Assembly (NCBI RefSeq): GCF_002953255.1
Contig: NZ_CP026498.1
Coordinates: forward strand, 1,522,186-1,586,185
Length of the DNA: 64,000 nt
DNA from: Streptomyces sp. CB01881
GTDB lineage: Bacteria > Actinomycetota > Actinomycetes > Streptomycetales > Streptomycetaceae
Direction: 5' to 3'
The position numbers and the translations under genes are program-made. Positions 26,448 through 35,314 of the stretch are shown here, piece after piece. The notes under the pieces are model-generated. The model was not told the DNA's origin. It saw only the letters and a program-made list of their open reading frames with translations, and ran no database searches. The stretch's first letter is position 1; every line of letters starts with the position of its first letter.

Positions 26448-27133
26448 GCGGACCGACCAGGGTCCTCTGGCTGGCCAAGGGCCTGGGCCGCGGGGGCGCC
26501 GAGCAGCTGCTGCTCAACTGCGCCCGCCACGCGGACCGGTCGCGCTACGAGATCGAGGTCGCGTACGTGCTCCCGTGGAAGGACGCCCTCGCCCCCGCGC
26601 TCGTCGAGGCCGGGGTACGGGTGCACTGCCTCGGCGCCCCCGGGAACGGCACCGGCCCGGGCACCGGGAACGGCGCCGGCCCGGGCACCCCCGGCCGGGC
26701 GGACCCGCGCTGGCCGCTGCGGCTGCGCCGGCTGCTCGCCACCCGGCGCTACGGCCTGGTGCACACCCACATGCCGATCCCGGCCGCCGCCGCGCGGCTG
26801 CTGGCGCCCACCGCCGGATCGCCGCGCCTGGTGCACACCGAGCACAACGTCTGGGACCGCTACCGGACGGCCACCCGCTGGGCCAACGCGCTCACCTACC
26901 GGCGCAACGACGCGGTGATCGCCGTCTCGCACGCCGTCGAGCGGACCATCCCGGCCGCCCGCCGCCGCCCCGGCGCCTGGGTGCACGTGGTGCACCACGG
27001 CCCGGACCTCGCCGGCGCCCCCGCAGGGCCGGCCGCCCGGGCCGCCGCCCGAACGGAACTCGGGCTCCCGCAGGACGCGTTCGTGGTCGGCACGGTCGGC
27101 AACCTGACCCCGAAGAAGGACCAGGCCACCCTG
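26444..27133 (+). pseudogene. family 4 glycosyltransferase, N-terminal half only
   Basis: Starts GTG overlapping the previous stop (GTGA). Seen: RVLWLAKGLGRGGAEQLLLN, a Gly/Asn/Pro-rich insert around residue 70, GLVHTHMPIPAAA, HTEHNVWDRY, AVIAVSHAVERT and the opening of the donor lobe VVGTVGNLTPKKDQATL. The rest of the donor lobe (about 170 residues including the sugar-nucleotide site) is missing. The frame runs straight into the aminotransferase start at about 27133. A deletion has fused the two genes, leaving no working glycosyltransferase. Confidence 0.7.
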
Positions 27134-28302
27134 CCTGCCGCCCTCGGCGGCACGCCCGCGTTCCCGGACGGCCTCCCGCTCACCCGGGTGCGCGTCCCCG
27201 ACCGCGCCGCGCTGCTGGAACGGCTCGGCACCGTCCTGGACAGCGGACAGCTGACCAACGGCCGCACCGTCGCCGAACTCGAGGAGACCGCCGCCAAGCT
27301 GCTGGACGTGCCGCACGCGGTGGCCGTCTCGAACTGCACCGCCGGCCTGATGCTGGTGCTCCAGGCCGCCGGTGTCGAGGGCGGGCGCCCGGTGGTGATG
27401 CCCGACTTCACCTTCTCCGCCACCGCCCACGCCGCCCACTGGGCCGGCGGCACCCGGTGTTCGCCGAGGCCCGCGAGCGGGACATCACCCTCGACCCCGA
27501 GGACGCGGCCGCCCGCCTCGCCGCCGCCGACCGCCCGACCGCGCTGATGGCCACCCACGTCTACGGCACGCCCTGCCAGACCGAGCGACTCCAGGAGGTC
27601 GCGGACGCGGCCGGCGTGCCGCTGGTCTACGACTCGGCGCACGGCTTCGGCAGCCGCCGCTGGGGCGTGCCGATCGGCAACTTCGGCTACGCCGAGGTGT
27701 TCTCGATGAGCCCGACCAAGGTCGCGGTGGCCGGCGAGGGCGGCCTGGTCGCCACCCGGGACGCCGGCCTCGCCCGCCGGCTGCGCACCGCCCGCGACTA
27801 CGGGAACCCGGGCGACTACGACACGCTCTTCCCCGGCCTGAATGCCCGGATGAGCGAGCTGCACGCCGCCGTCGGCCTCAACTGGCTGGCCGGGCTGCCC
27901 GAAAGGGTGGCCCACCGGGGCACACTCGTGGCCGAGTTCGCCGCGGGGACGGCCGGCCTGCCCGGACTGCGGCTCGCCCTGCCGGAGGAGGGCGACGTCT
28001 CCACCTTCAAGGACCTCACCCTCATCCTGGACGCCGACGCGTTCGGGCTCACCGCGCTCCAACTCGCCGACGCACTGCGGGCGGAGGGCATCGACTCGCG
28101 CCGCTACTTCCACCCGCCGGTACAGCGCCAGCGCGCCTACGCCCACCTCGGGCAGGCCGGGACGCTGCCGCTGACCGACCGGCCGGCCGACTCGGTCCTC
28201 ACCGTGCCGCTCTGGTCGCACATGAACGCACCCGTCGTCCGCCGGATCGCCGCGGCGGTGGCCCGGATCCAGCCGTACGCGGAGCGCCTGCGCACCGCCT
28301 GA
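27134..28302 (+). pseudogene. DegT/DnrJ/EryC1-family aminotransferase, fused and frameshifted
   Basis: PLP-dependent sugar aminotransferase of about 390 residues. Seen: LPAALGGTPAFPDGLPLTRV at the fusion point, NCTAGLMLVLQAAGV, MPDFTFSATAHAAHW, then after a frameshift YDSAHGFGSRRWG, the PLP-lysine motif SMSPTKVAVAGEGGL and NARMSELHAAVGL. The break is at a CCC run (27453-27455); four C would restore HWAGGTPVFAEARERDITLD. The native start was lost in the fusion. Known: this family transaminates 4-keto (PglE type) or 3-keto NDP-sugars. With PglC- and PglD-like genes in the locus, a bacillosamine-like pathway is plausible. Confidence 0.72.
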
Positions 28303-28429
28303 CCCGCCTCGCCGCATTACGCGGTTCGGGTGAACGCGGTTGGACCGCGGGCACCCCTGGTCGGCAGGATGTCCGGCCGGGGCCCGCGGTCCCATCCCAC
28401 CCTCCTCCGTACGGATTTGGAGTCACCCG

Positions 28430-28885
28430 GTGCTCAAGGGATTCCGCAGCTTCCTGCTGCGCGGAAACGTCGTCGACCTCGCGGTCGGCATCGTCATCGG
28501 CGCGGCCTTCACCGCCGTCGTCACCGGGTTCGTCACGGCCTTCCTCACCCCGCTGATCGGCGTCGCGACCGGCGCCGTCGGCGACTTCACCCAGAAGACC
28601 TTCACGGTCGCGGGCACCCGCTTCCCGTACGGCGTGTTCGTGAACGCGCTGATCAGCTTCGTGCTGGTGGCCGCGGTGATCTACTTCATCGTGGTGGTGC
28701 CGGTCGGCAGGCTCCAGGCGAAGCTGGACGGCGCCAAGCCGGCACCGGTGGCCAAGGCGGACTGCCCGGAGTGCCTGAGCCCGATCCCGGCCGCGGCGGT
28801 ACGCTGCTCGTTCTGCACCTCCGAGGTGGCGGGCCGCCCGGGCTTCCCCGCCCAGGCCTCCCCCCGGCCGGCGCCGGTCCGCTGA
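28430..28885 (+). CDS. mscL: large-conductance mechanosensitive channel with Cys4 tail
   Basis: A 151-residue MscL. Seen: LKGFRSFLLRGNVVDLAVGI (N-terminal helix and start of TM1), IVIGAAFTAVVTGFV, the periplasmic loop VAGTRFPYGVFVNALISF and TM2 LVAAVIYFIVVVPV. After TM2 the protein has CPECLSPIPAAAVRCSFC, a CxxC..CxxC arrangement that could bind zinc; shorter MscL proteins lack it. The GTG at 28430 follows TTTGGAG. It opens on membrane tension to release osmolytes. Confidence 0.92.
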   Translation: MLKGFRSFLLRGNVVDLAVGIVIGAAFTAVVTGFVTAFLTPLIGVATGAVGDFTQKTFTVAGTRFPYGVFVNALISFVLVAAVIYFIVVVPVGRLQAKLDGAKPAPVAKADCPECLSPIPAAAVRCSFCTSEVAGRPGFPAQASPRPAPVR

Positions 28886-29351
28886 CCCGGGGCGGCTCAC
28901 GTCCGCCGGACGCGGGGGCTGCAGACGCAGACCCGCCGGAGGGCGGAGCCGACGGAGCGAGGGCCCGGCCGGGGGCGGACGCGCGCAGGGCGGCTGACCT
29001 CGGGCTTCGCGGCCCCGAAGACTCTCACGGGGACTTTATTTCCGAAACATTCACGAGCCCCGGCCGGTCCGTCGGCGGGGGCTCGAATGCGCCAGCGCAC
29101 GCCCTGCCCGCAAAAGTTTCTTCGTCGGTCCCCGAACCGTCCACCGCCCCGACACCGCAACGACCTTCGCGGGCCCCGTCCGAGCCCCGTTCGAGGCCGC
29201 ACCCCGGCCCGAACCTGGCCTGAACTCGACGCCAGAATGTCCGTTCTTACTACTTTCGAAACCTTTGTGCGAGCGAAGACTGTGTAAACACTCGAACTGC
29301 TCGGCCTCCCACTCTCCTCAGCAGGCGCATTGTGGGCTTACCGTATGCCCC
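28886..29351. other. 466-bp gap before the DUF6643 gene
   Basis: No gene is supported. Seen: a hairpin CGAGCCCC (29054-29061) with GGGGCTCG (29078-29085), possibly a late terminator for mscL. AT-rich patches at 29030-29055 and 29240-29290 probably hold promoters for the downstream gene. Short open frames here have no recognisable content. Confidence 0.4.
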
Positions 29352-30182
29352 ATGACCTCGCCCCGCTCCTACGACGGAGTCGGCTACCCCTCTCCGTCCT
29401 TCTCCTCCGGCACGCCCATCTACGACTCCCTCGTCGCAGAACGCGGTGTCCCGCAGATCGCGCCCATCAACGTGCCGGCCGCCCTGCCGCCGGCACTGTC
29501 CTCCGGTTACGGATCCGGCCTCGGCCCGTCCTACGAGAACCGGTACGGCAGTGGGTACGACACCCCCGGCAGCAGCCTCCCCGCGCTGCCCCCCGCCCGC
29601 CTCGCCCTGGGCCCCGGCCCGAGCAGCGGCCCCTCCGCCGGCCCCGCCACGACGTACATCCCGGCGCAGCCCGCGCCGGCGTACGCCTCCGCGCCCCAGC
29701 CGCCCGTCCCCGGTTACGGCGGCCCCCAGGCCTACCTGTCCGGCCAGCGCCCGCAGGCCCCCGCCCCCGGGTTCTCGCAGGCCACCGGCGGCGGCGCCTA
29801 CCAGCCGTCCGGCGGCCAGAGCTTCGGCGGACAGAACACCTTCGTGGGTGCCGGCCAGGGCAGCCCGCAGTCCTTCGGCGCGCAGCCGCTGGGCGGCCCG
29901 GGCTCCTTCGGCGGCCCGCAGCAGTCCGCCGGCCAGCAGCACGGCGGGCCGCAGAGCTTCGGCGGCCAGCAGTCGTTCGGCGGCCAGCAGCCCTTCGGCG
30001 GGTCCGGTCCGGCCGGCTCCGGCTTCCAGGGCCAGGGCGGCGACCAGTCCTTCGGCGGCGCCCAGCTGCGCCCGGCCTCCCCGGTCGCGCCGGTCCGCCC
30101 GATGCAGCCGCAGCGCCCGGGCCAGTACGCCGAGCCCGGCCAGTTCCAGCAGGGCTACCAGCCGCAGGGCCAGGGCTACTAG
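29352..30182 (+). CDS. DUF6643-type low-complexity protein
   Basis: A 276-residue protein with no known function. The first 45 residues (MTSPRSYDGVGYPSPSF then GTPIYDSLVAERGVPQIAPI) match the conserved start of a streptomycete family (DUF6643, from memory). The rest is disordered: Pro/Gly/Ala/Tyr-rich, then repeats of SFGGQ, SFGGP and PFGG between about residues 155 and 240, and a Gln/Tyr-rich end. No signal peptide or membrane segment. The ATG at 29352 is chosen because conservation begins there. A hairpin terminator follows. Confidence 0.75.
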   Translation: MTSPRSYDGVGYPSPSFSSGTPIYDSLVAERGVPQIAPINVPAALPPALSSGYGSGLGPSYENRYGSGYDTPGSSLPALPPARLALGPGPSSGPSAGPATTYIPAQPAPAYASAPQPPVPGYGGPQAYLSGQRPQAPAPGFSQATGGGAYQPSGGQSFGGQNTFVGAGQGSPQSFGAQPLGGPGSFGGPQQSAGQQHGGPQSFGGQQSFGGQQPFGGSGPAGSGFQGQGGDQSFGGAQLRPASPVAPVRPMQPQRPGQYAEPGQFQQGYQPQGQGY

Positions 30183-30285
30183 GTCGAGCCCGCCACCCCG
30201 GGCCGGCCCCACCCGGCCCGAACCCGCACCACCTGAGCACCACCCGGAGCCACCGCGCTCCGGGCGTACGGAGAAACGGGTCATC

Positions 30286-30333
30286 CACGGACCGCCCGGA
30301 CCGCCACCTCACCTGGCGTCCGGGCGGTCCGTG
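30286..30333 (+). terminator. 16-bp stem hairpin
   Basis: CACGGACCGCCCGGAC (30286-30301) pairs perfectly with 30318-30333 across a 16-nt loop, about 100 bases after the DUF6643 stop. Confidence 0.65.
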
Positions 30334-30404
30334 CGCGTCCGGGGCCCGGTACGGCCCCGAGAACCGGATGCCGACGGCGCGGCGGCTCCTGGCAGGATGG
30401 GGGA

Positions 30405-31283
30405 ATGCAGCTCACCGGACTTCACGTCTACCCCGTCAAGTCGATGTACCGCCTGAGCCCCGAGAGCGCCCGAGTCGAACCCTGGGGCCTGCTCGGCGAC
30501 CGCCGCTGGATGCTGGCCGACCCCACCGGACGCTTCGTCAGCCAGCGCGAGAACGCCGCCCTCGGCCAGATCCGCACCAAGCTCGCCGACGACGGCACGC
30601 TCACCCTCACCGCCCCCGGCGGCTCCCGGATCGAGGTCCCGGCGCCGGCCGTCGCGGCGGGCGACCCGCTCGCCGAGGTCGAGGTCTGGGGCGCCCGCTT
30701 CAGCGCCGCCGAGGCCGCCAAGGAGGCCCACCTCTGGATCGCCGAGCACCTCGGCGACTACCGCCTGGTGCACTTGGACGACCCGCGCGCCCGCCCGGCC
30801 GACCCGGCCTTCTCCTCGCCCGGCGACACCGTCTCGATGGCCGACGGGTTCCCGCTGCTGCTCACCAGCACGGGTTCGCTCGACGAGCTCAACGCGCTGA
30901 TCGCCGAGGACCACCCCGGGGGTCACGAGGTGCTGCCGATGGAGCGGTTCCGGCCGAACGTGGTGGTCGACGGCGCCGAGCCGTGGGCGGAGGACGGCTG
31001 GCGCCGGATCCGGATCGGCGCGCTCACCTTCAAGGTGGTCAAGCCCTGCGGCCGGTGCGTGATCACCACCACCGACCAGGAGAGCGGCGAGCGGCGCGGC
31101 CCCGAGCCGCTGCGCACCCTGGCGCGGCACCACAAGCTGCTGAAGAAGGCCGCGTTCGGCCAGAACCTGATCCCGGAACGCCCGGCCGGCACCGAGGGCG
31201 ACGTGCTCGGCACGCTGCGGATCGGCGACGAGGTCGAGGTGCTGGAGGACGGCGCGCACTGGCCGGCCGACGAACTGGTCTGA
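30405..31283 (+). CDS. MOSC domain molybdenum-cofactor-type sulfur carrier protein
   Basis: A 292-residue protein of the YcbX/mARC-like group. Seen: an N-terminal MOSC beta-barrel domain starting LTGLHVYPVKSMYRLSPES with GDRRWMLAD and FVSQREN, then the MOSC core with PMERFRPNVVVDG, FKVVKPCGRCVITTTDQE containing the candidate Moco- or sulfur-binding Cys, and KKAAFGQNL. Known: such proteins bind molybdenum cofactor and reduce N-hydroxylated compounds, usually with an electron donor. No redox partner gene is adjacent and no ferredoxin domain is fused. Confidence 0.85.
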   Translation: MQLTGLHVYPVKSMYRLSPESARVEPWGLLGDRRWMLADPTGRFVSQRENAALGQIRTKLADDGTLTLTAPGGSRIEVPAPAVAAGDPLAEVEVWGARFSAAEAAKEAHLWIAEHLGDYRLVHLDDPRARPADPAFSSPGDTVSMADGFPLLLTSTGSLDELNALIAEDHPGGHEVLPMERFRPNVVVDGAEPWAEDGWRRIRIGALTFKVVKPCGRCVITTTDQESGERRGPEPLRTLARHHKLLKKAAFGQNLIPERPAGTEGDVLGTLRIGDEVEVLEDGAHWPADELV

Positions 31284-31510
31284 GCAGCGGGCTCCCGCCG
31301 CCCGCCCCGCCCGCCGGCGTGATGTCCGGAACCGGAACTGTGCGCGCTCGTTGAAGCATGTGGTGAAGACGAAACGGCCCCTGGCACCTCTCCGCGCCGC
31401 GCGGGCGGACCGCGCACGCGGGCGCGCTACGGTGGGCGGACGGCCCGCGCACCCCCGCGCGTACGGCCCGTTGATCGCCGGCTCGACGAAGGTGGGGACG
31501 ACAGACCGTC

Positions 31511-33940
31511 ATGGCTGAGCACAGGGTCCGGGTCACCCAGGACAGCGCATCCCGCTGGCGGCGCCGCGCCGGCGAGTACGACACGCTCGCGGAGGCCCTC
31601 GCGGCCGCCGAACCGGGCGACACGGTGACCGTCCGGCCGGGCACCTTCCGGGAGAACCTGGTGCTGGACAAGGCGGTCACCCTCGTCCCGGCGCAGGGCC
31701 CCGGCACCGTCCGGATCGATCCGCCGAGCGGTGTCCCGCTGACCGTCACGGCCGCCGCCACCGTCCGCGACCTGGTGATCGAGGGCAGCGACAGCTCCGT
31801 ACCGGCCGTGCTGGTCACCGGCCCGGAGGCGACGCCGGCGCTCAGCGGCTGCCGGGTGGAGACCCGCTCGGCCAGCGGCGTCGAGGTCACCGACGGCGCC
31901 CGGCCCACCCTGCGCGGCTGCGTGGTCACCAACCCGGCCGGTCTCGGCCTGCGGCTGCGCGGCGGGGGAACCGCCGCCGCCTTCGACGACTGCGAGGTCG
32001 CCGCCGCCGGGCAGGCCGGGATCGCCGTCCTCGGCGGCGCCACCGCCGCGCTCCAGCGCTGCCGCATCCACCACGCGACCGGCGCCGGCGTGCTGCTCAC
32101 CGACCCGGGCAGCGCCGCCGAGCTGACCGGCTGCGAGATCTACGAGATCCGCGGCAGTGGCGTGCAGGCCGAGGCCCAGGCCGGCGGGCGGCTGGTCGAC
32201 TGCGACATCCACCGGGTCACCGGCAACGGCCTGACCCTGGACGGCGAGGCCGAGCTGGTGCTGACCGGCTGCCGGGTGCACGACCTGCCGGAGAACGGCG
32301 CCGACCTGCGCGGCCGGGCCCGGCTCGGCCTGGTCAACAGCACCGTGCGGGACTTCGGGCGCGGCGCGCTCTCGGTCTGGGACCAGGGCACCGAGGCCAC
32401 CGCCGAGTCCTGCGAGATCCACGGCTCGTCCGGCGAGTACCCGGCGCTCTGGGTCAGCGACGGCGCCCGGCTCACCCTCACCGACTGCTCGTTGCACGAC
32501 CTGCCGGACGCGCTCTTCGTCCTGGACCGCGACTCCGCCGCCACCGCCGAGGGCTGCTCGTTCAGCCGGATCCGCAGCTCCGCCGTGTCCGTCAGCGGCG
32601 GCGCCGGGGTGACGCTCTCCCGCTGCCGCGTCCAGGAGGCCGGCACCGGGCTCTGGTTCCGCGACCACGGCAGCGGCGGGCTGCTCACCGACTGCGAGAT
32701 CTCCGACGTGGCCACCGGCGTGATCGTCACCAAGGGCGCCGACCCGGTGGTGCGCGACTGCACCGTCCGGGCCAGCTCGGACGCCGGCGTGTACGTCTCG
32801 GCGCAGGGCCGCGGCACCTTCGAGAACTGCCGGGTCTCGCACGGCAAGGGCTTCGGCTTCCACATCATCGACGGCTGCCGCACCGCCCTGACCCGCTGCC
32901 GGGCCGAGCAGAACGAGCGGGCCGGCTTCGAGTTCTCCGAGCCCGGTCCCGTGGTGGAGGCCTGCACCTCGGACGACGTCGGCCCGGCCGCGCCCGCGCC
33001 CGAACTGCCCGCCCCGCGGGCCGCCCAACTCGCCCCTGCGGCACCGCCGTCGGCGGCCCCTTTGGCCGCCCAGGCCCCGGCCCCCGGGCCGGCCCCGGCG
33101 GCGATCGGGCCGATCCCCGACTGCCGGCCCGCCGACGAGGCACTGGCCGAACTCGACGCGCTGGTGGGCCTGGCCACCGTCAAGCAGGAGGTCCGGACGC
33201 TGATCGACCTGATCTCGGTCGGCCGGCGCCGCCGCCAGGCCGGGCTCAAGGCCCCCTCGCTCCGGCGGCATCTGGTCTTCACCGGCGCCCCCGGCACCGG
33301 CAAGACCACGGTGGCCCGGCTCTACGGCGAAATCCTGGCCTCGCTCGGGGTGTTGCAACGCGGCCACCTGGTCGAGGTGGCCCGCGTGGACCTGGTCGGC
33401 GAGCACATCGGTTCCACCGCGATCCGCACCGCCGCCGCCTTCGACCGGGCCCGCGGCGGGGTGCTCTTCATCGACGAGGCGTACGCGCTGGCACCCGAGG
33501 ACGGTGCCCGCGACTTCGGCCGGGAGGCGATCGACACCCTGGTCAAACTGATGGAGGACCACCGGGACGAGGTGGTCGTCATCGTGGCCGGCTACACCGC
33601 CGCAATGGAACGCTTCCTCTCCGCCAACCCCGGCATCTCGTCCCGCTTCTCACGGACCATCACCTTTTCCGACTACAGCGCGGACGAGTTGCTGGAGATC
33701 GCCCGCGCCCAGTGCGCCGAACACGAGTACGCGCTGGCCGAGGCCACCGAGGGCGCGCTGCTCGACCACTTCGCCACCCTGGAGCGCGGCCCCAACTTCG
33801 GCAACGGGCGCACGGCCCGGCAGGTCTTCGAGACGATGGTCGAGCGGCACGCGATGCGCGTCGCCCACCTGGAGGACCCGTCCACCGAGGAGCTCCAGCT
33901 GCTCGTCCCCGCCGACCTCCCGGCCGCCCGGCTGCCCTGA
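31511..33940 (+). CDS. right-handed beta-helix / CbxX-type AAA+ ATPase fusion
   Basis: An 809-residue two-part protein. Residues about 20-480 hold more than fifteen short parallel beta-helix coils with a recurring LTxCxVHDL or AEGCSFSRI pattern. A Pro/Ala linker (about 500-535) follows. Residues about 540-805 form a CbxX/SpoVK-type AAA+ domain: LDALVGLATVKQEVRTLIDL, Walker A GAPGTGKTTVARLYG, Walker B GVLFIDEAYAL, AGYTAAMERFLSANPGISSR (sensor region) and NFGNGRTARQVFE. Known: CbxX-fold ATPases remodel protein complexes, and EccA of type VII secretion is related. The helix probably binds the target. No secretion genes are nearby. Confidence 0.85.
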   Translation: MAEHRVRVTQDSASRWRRRAGEYDTLAEALAAAEPGDTVTVRPGTFRENLVLDKAVTLVPAQGPGTVRIDPPSGVPLTVTAAATVRDLVIEGSDSSVPAVLVTGPEATPALSGCRVETRSASGVEVTDGARPTLRGCVVTNPAGLGLRLRGGGTAAAFDDCEVAAAGQAGIAVLGGATAALQRCRIHHATGAGVLLTDPGSAAELTGCEIYEIRGSGVQAEAQAGGRLVDCDIHRVTGNGLTLDGEAELVLTGCRVHDLPENGADLRGRARLGLVNSTVRDFGRGALSVWDQGTEATAESCEIHGSSGEYPALWVSDGARLTLTDCSLHDLPDALFVLDRDSAATAEGCSFSRIRSSAVSVSGGAGVTLSRCRVQEAGTGLWFRDHGSGGLLTDCEISDVATGVIVTKGADPVVRDCTVRASSDAGVYVSAQGRGTFENCRVSHGKGFGFHIIDGCRTALTRCRAEQNERAGFEFSEPGPVVEACTSDDVGPAAPAPELPAPRAAQLAPAAPPSAAPLAAQAPAPGPAPAAIGPIPDCRPADEALAELDALVGLATVKQEVRTLIDLISVGRRRRQAGLKAPSLRRHLVFTGAPGTGKTTVARLYGEILASLGVLQRGHLVEVARVDLVGEHIGSTAIRTAAAFDRARGGVLFIDEAYALAPEDGARDFGREAIDTLVKLMEDHRDEVVVIVAGYTAAMERFLSANPGISSRFSRTITFSDYSADELLEIARAQCAEHEYALAEATEGALLDHFATLERGPNFGNGRTARQVFETMVERHAMRVAHLEDPSTEELQLLVPADLPAARLP

Positions 33941-34113
33941 CCGGACCTGCGCCCGACTGGCCCGGGCCGGACCTGCGCCGCCCTGCCCTGGCCGGACCTG
34001 CGCCCGACCGACCCCGACCAGTTCGGCTCGATCTGACCGATTCGGCTCTGCTCGGCCCGGTCCGGCCCGGCAGGACCGGGAACTCGCCCCCGCCGGAGGG
34101 GCGTTGGGCTGTC

Positions 34114-34569
34114 ATGGACGTGCTTCTCACCGGCGCGGCCGGCGGGCTGCTGCTGCCCGCCGCCCTGGTCGTCGTGTTCTTCCTCGGCGCGGTCGCCCGC
34201 CGGCTGCTCGCGCACCCGGAAGCGGGCGGCGTGGCCGCGGACTCACGCGTGGGCCCGCGGGCCGGCGGGGGCCGTGCGGGTACCACCGCCACCGAGGAAC
34301 TGCACGCGCTGCTCTACCCGGGCAAGCGCGCCCAGCTGGAACAACGCCGAATCGAGCTGGTACTGCGGGACGACGAACACGACGGCGCACCGAAGCGGAC
34401 CGGCATCGACCTTGCGGGCGGCACGGCGGTCCTCCGGCTGGCGCCCGAGCAGCGCGGGGCGAGCCGGGAGGCCCCGGGAGGACCGGTCGTTCCGGTCGGA
34501 CCGGGAGGACGGGGAGGACCGGGAGGACGGGGAGGACCGGGAGGACCGGGAGGACGGGGCGACGGCTGA
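34114..34569 (+). CDS. DUF6191-type membrane-anchored protein with collagen-like tail
   Basis: A 151-residue protein. Seen: one N-terminal membrane helix (LLTGAAGGLLLPAALVVVFF), then the conserved block TEELHALLYPGKRAQLEQRR followed by IELVLRDDE and IDLAGGTAVLRL, which matches a streptomycete family (DUF6191, from memory). The last 25 residues are GGRGGPGGRGGPGG-type repeats, encoded by a short GGACCGGGA tandem repeat. The ATG at 34114 follows GGAGGGG. Function unknown. It is convergent with the TetR gene, 27 bases apart. Confidence 0.75.
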   Translation: MDVLLTGAAGGLLLPAALVVVFFLGAVARRLLAHPEAGGVAADSRVGPRAGGGRAGTTATEELHALLYPGKRAQLEQRRIELVLRDDEHDGAPKRTGIDLAGGTAVLRLAPEQRGASREAPGGPVVPVGPGGRGGPGGRGGPGGPGGRGDG

Positions 34570-34596
34570 CGACCTCGCCCCCGCCGCGCGGTCCCG

Positions 34597-35187
34597 TCAG
34601 TCCCCGAGGGCCTCGCCCCCCAGCATCCGCTCCACCAGCAGTGCCAGCCGGTGCTCCGCGAAGTCCGGACGCAGCCGGCCGCTGCGGGCCAGCGTGACCA
34701 GGCCGTGCAGGGCCGCCCAGACCATCTCGGTGAAGGGCCCCGGGTCCTCGGCGCCGGACACTTCGGCGATCGGTCCGGCGAGCGCGGCGAACGCCTCCTT
34801 GAGCGGGGCGGGCGCTTCCGGCTTTCCGAACGGCAGGTCCGTCGCAAGGGTGAACATCGCGTCGTAGAGCGCCGGGTTGGCCGCGCCGAACGCGAGGTAG
34901 GCGTCGGCAACGGCGGCGAAGGCCCTGGCCGGCCCGTCGGCCTTCCGCACGACGGCCCGCAGGTCGGCGGCCAGCTCCGAGAAGCCCTCCACCGCGACCG
35001 CGGCCACGATCGCGTCCTTGTTGGCGAAGTGGCTGTAGAGCACGGGCTGGCTGTACTCGATCCGCTCGGCCAGCCGACGGGTCGTCACCGCCTCCCAGCC
35101 CTCGGCCTCGGCCAGTTCGCGGGCGGTCCGGATGATCAGCCGATGCCGGTCGGCGCGTTCGCGCTCGCGGCGCTCCTGGATTGACAT
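34597..35187 (-). CDS. TetR/AcrR-family repressor
   Basis: A 196-residue regulator. Seen: an N-terminal HTH (ADRHRLIIRTARELAEAEGW, VTTRRLAERIEYSQPVLYSH then FANKDAIV) and a C-terminal ligand-binding domain ending ALLVERMLGGEALGD. It is divergent from the DUF4267 gene. Two near-identical palindromes lie between them, so it probably represses both. The ATG at 35187 is the first in frame that precedes the HTH closely. Confidence 0.88.
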   Translation of the reverse strand: MSIQERRERERADRHRLIIRTARELAEAEGWEAVTTRRLAERIEYSQPVLYSHFANKDAIVAAVAVEGFSELAADLRAVVRKADGPARAFAAVADAYLAFGAANPALYDAMFTLATDLPFGKPEAPAPLKEAFAALAGPIAEVSGAEDPGPFTEMVWAALHGLVTLARSGRLRPDFAEHRLALLVERMLGGEALGD

Positions 35188-35197
35188 GAAACGAATT

Positions 35198-35261
35198 CTA
35201 GCAGCGCTAGACAAGGGAGCGCCGATCGCGCTAGCTTCGTTTCAGTTCCTAGCGGCGCTAG
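35198..35261. promoter_or_regulatory. two TetR operators (CTAGCRGCGCTAG)
   Basis: CTAGCAGCGCTAG at 35198-35210 and CTAGCGGCGCTAG at 35249-35261, with a half-site GCGCTAGC at 35228-35235. They are 51 bases apart, flanking the shared promoter region of the TetR and DUF4267 genes. Confidence 0.75.
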
Positions 35262-35314
35262 AAAACAGTGCAGCGCAAGATTCCGGTTCGCATTCGCATC
35301 AAGGGGGATCCACC

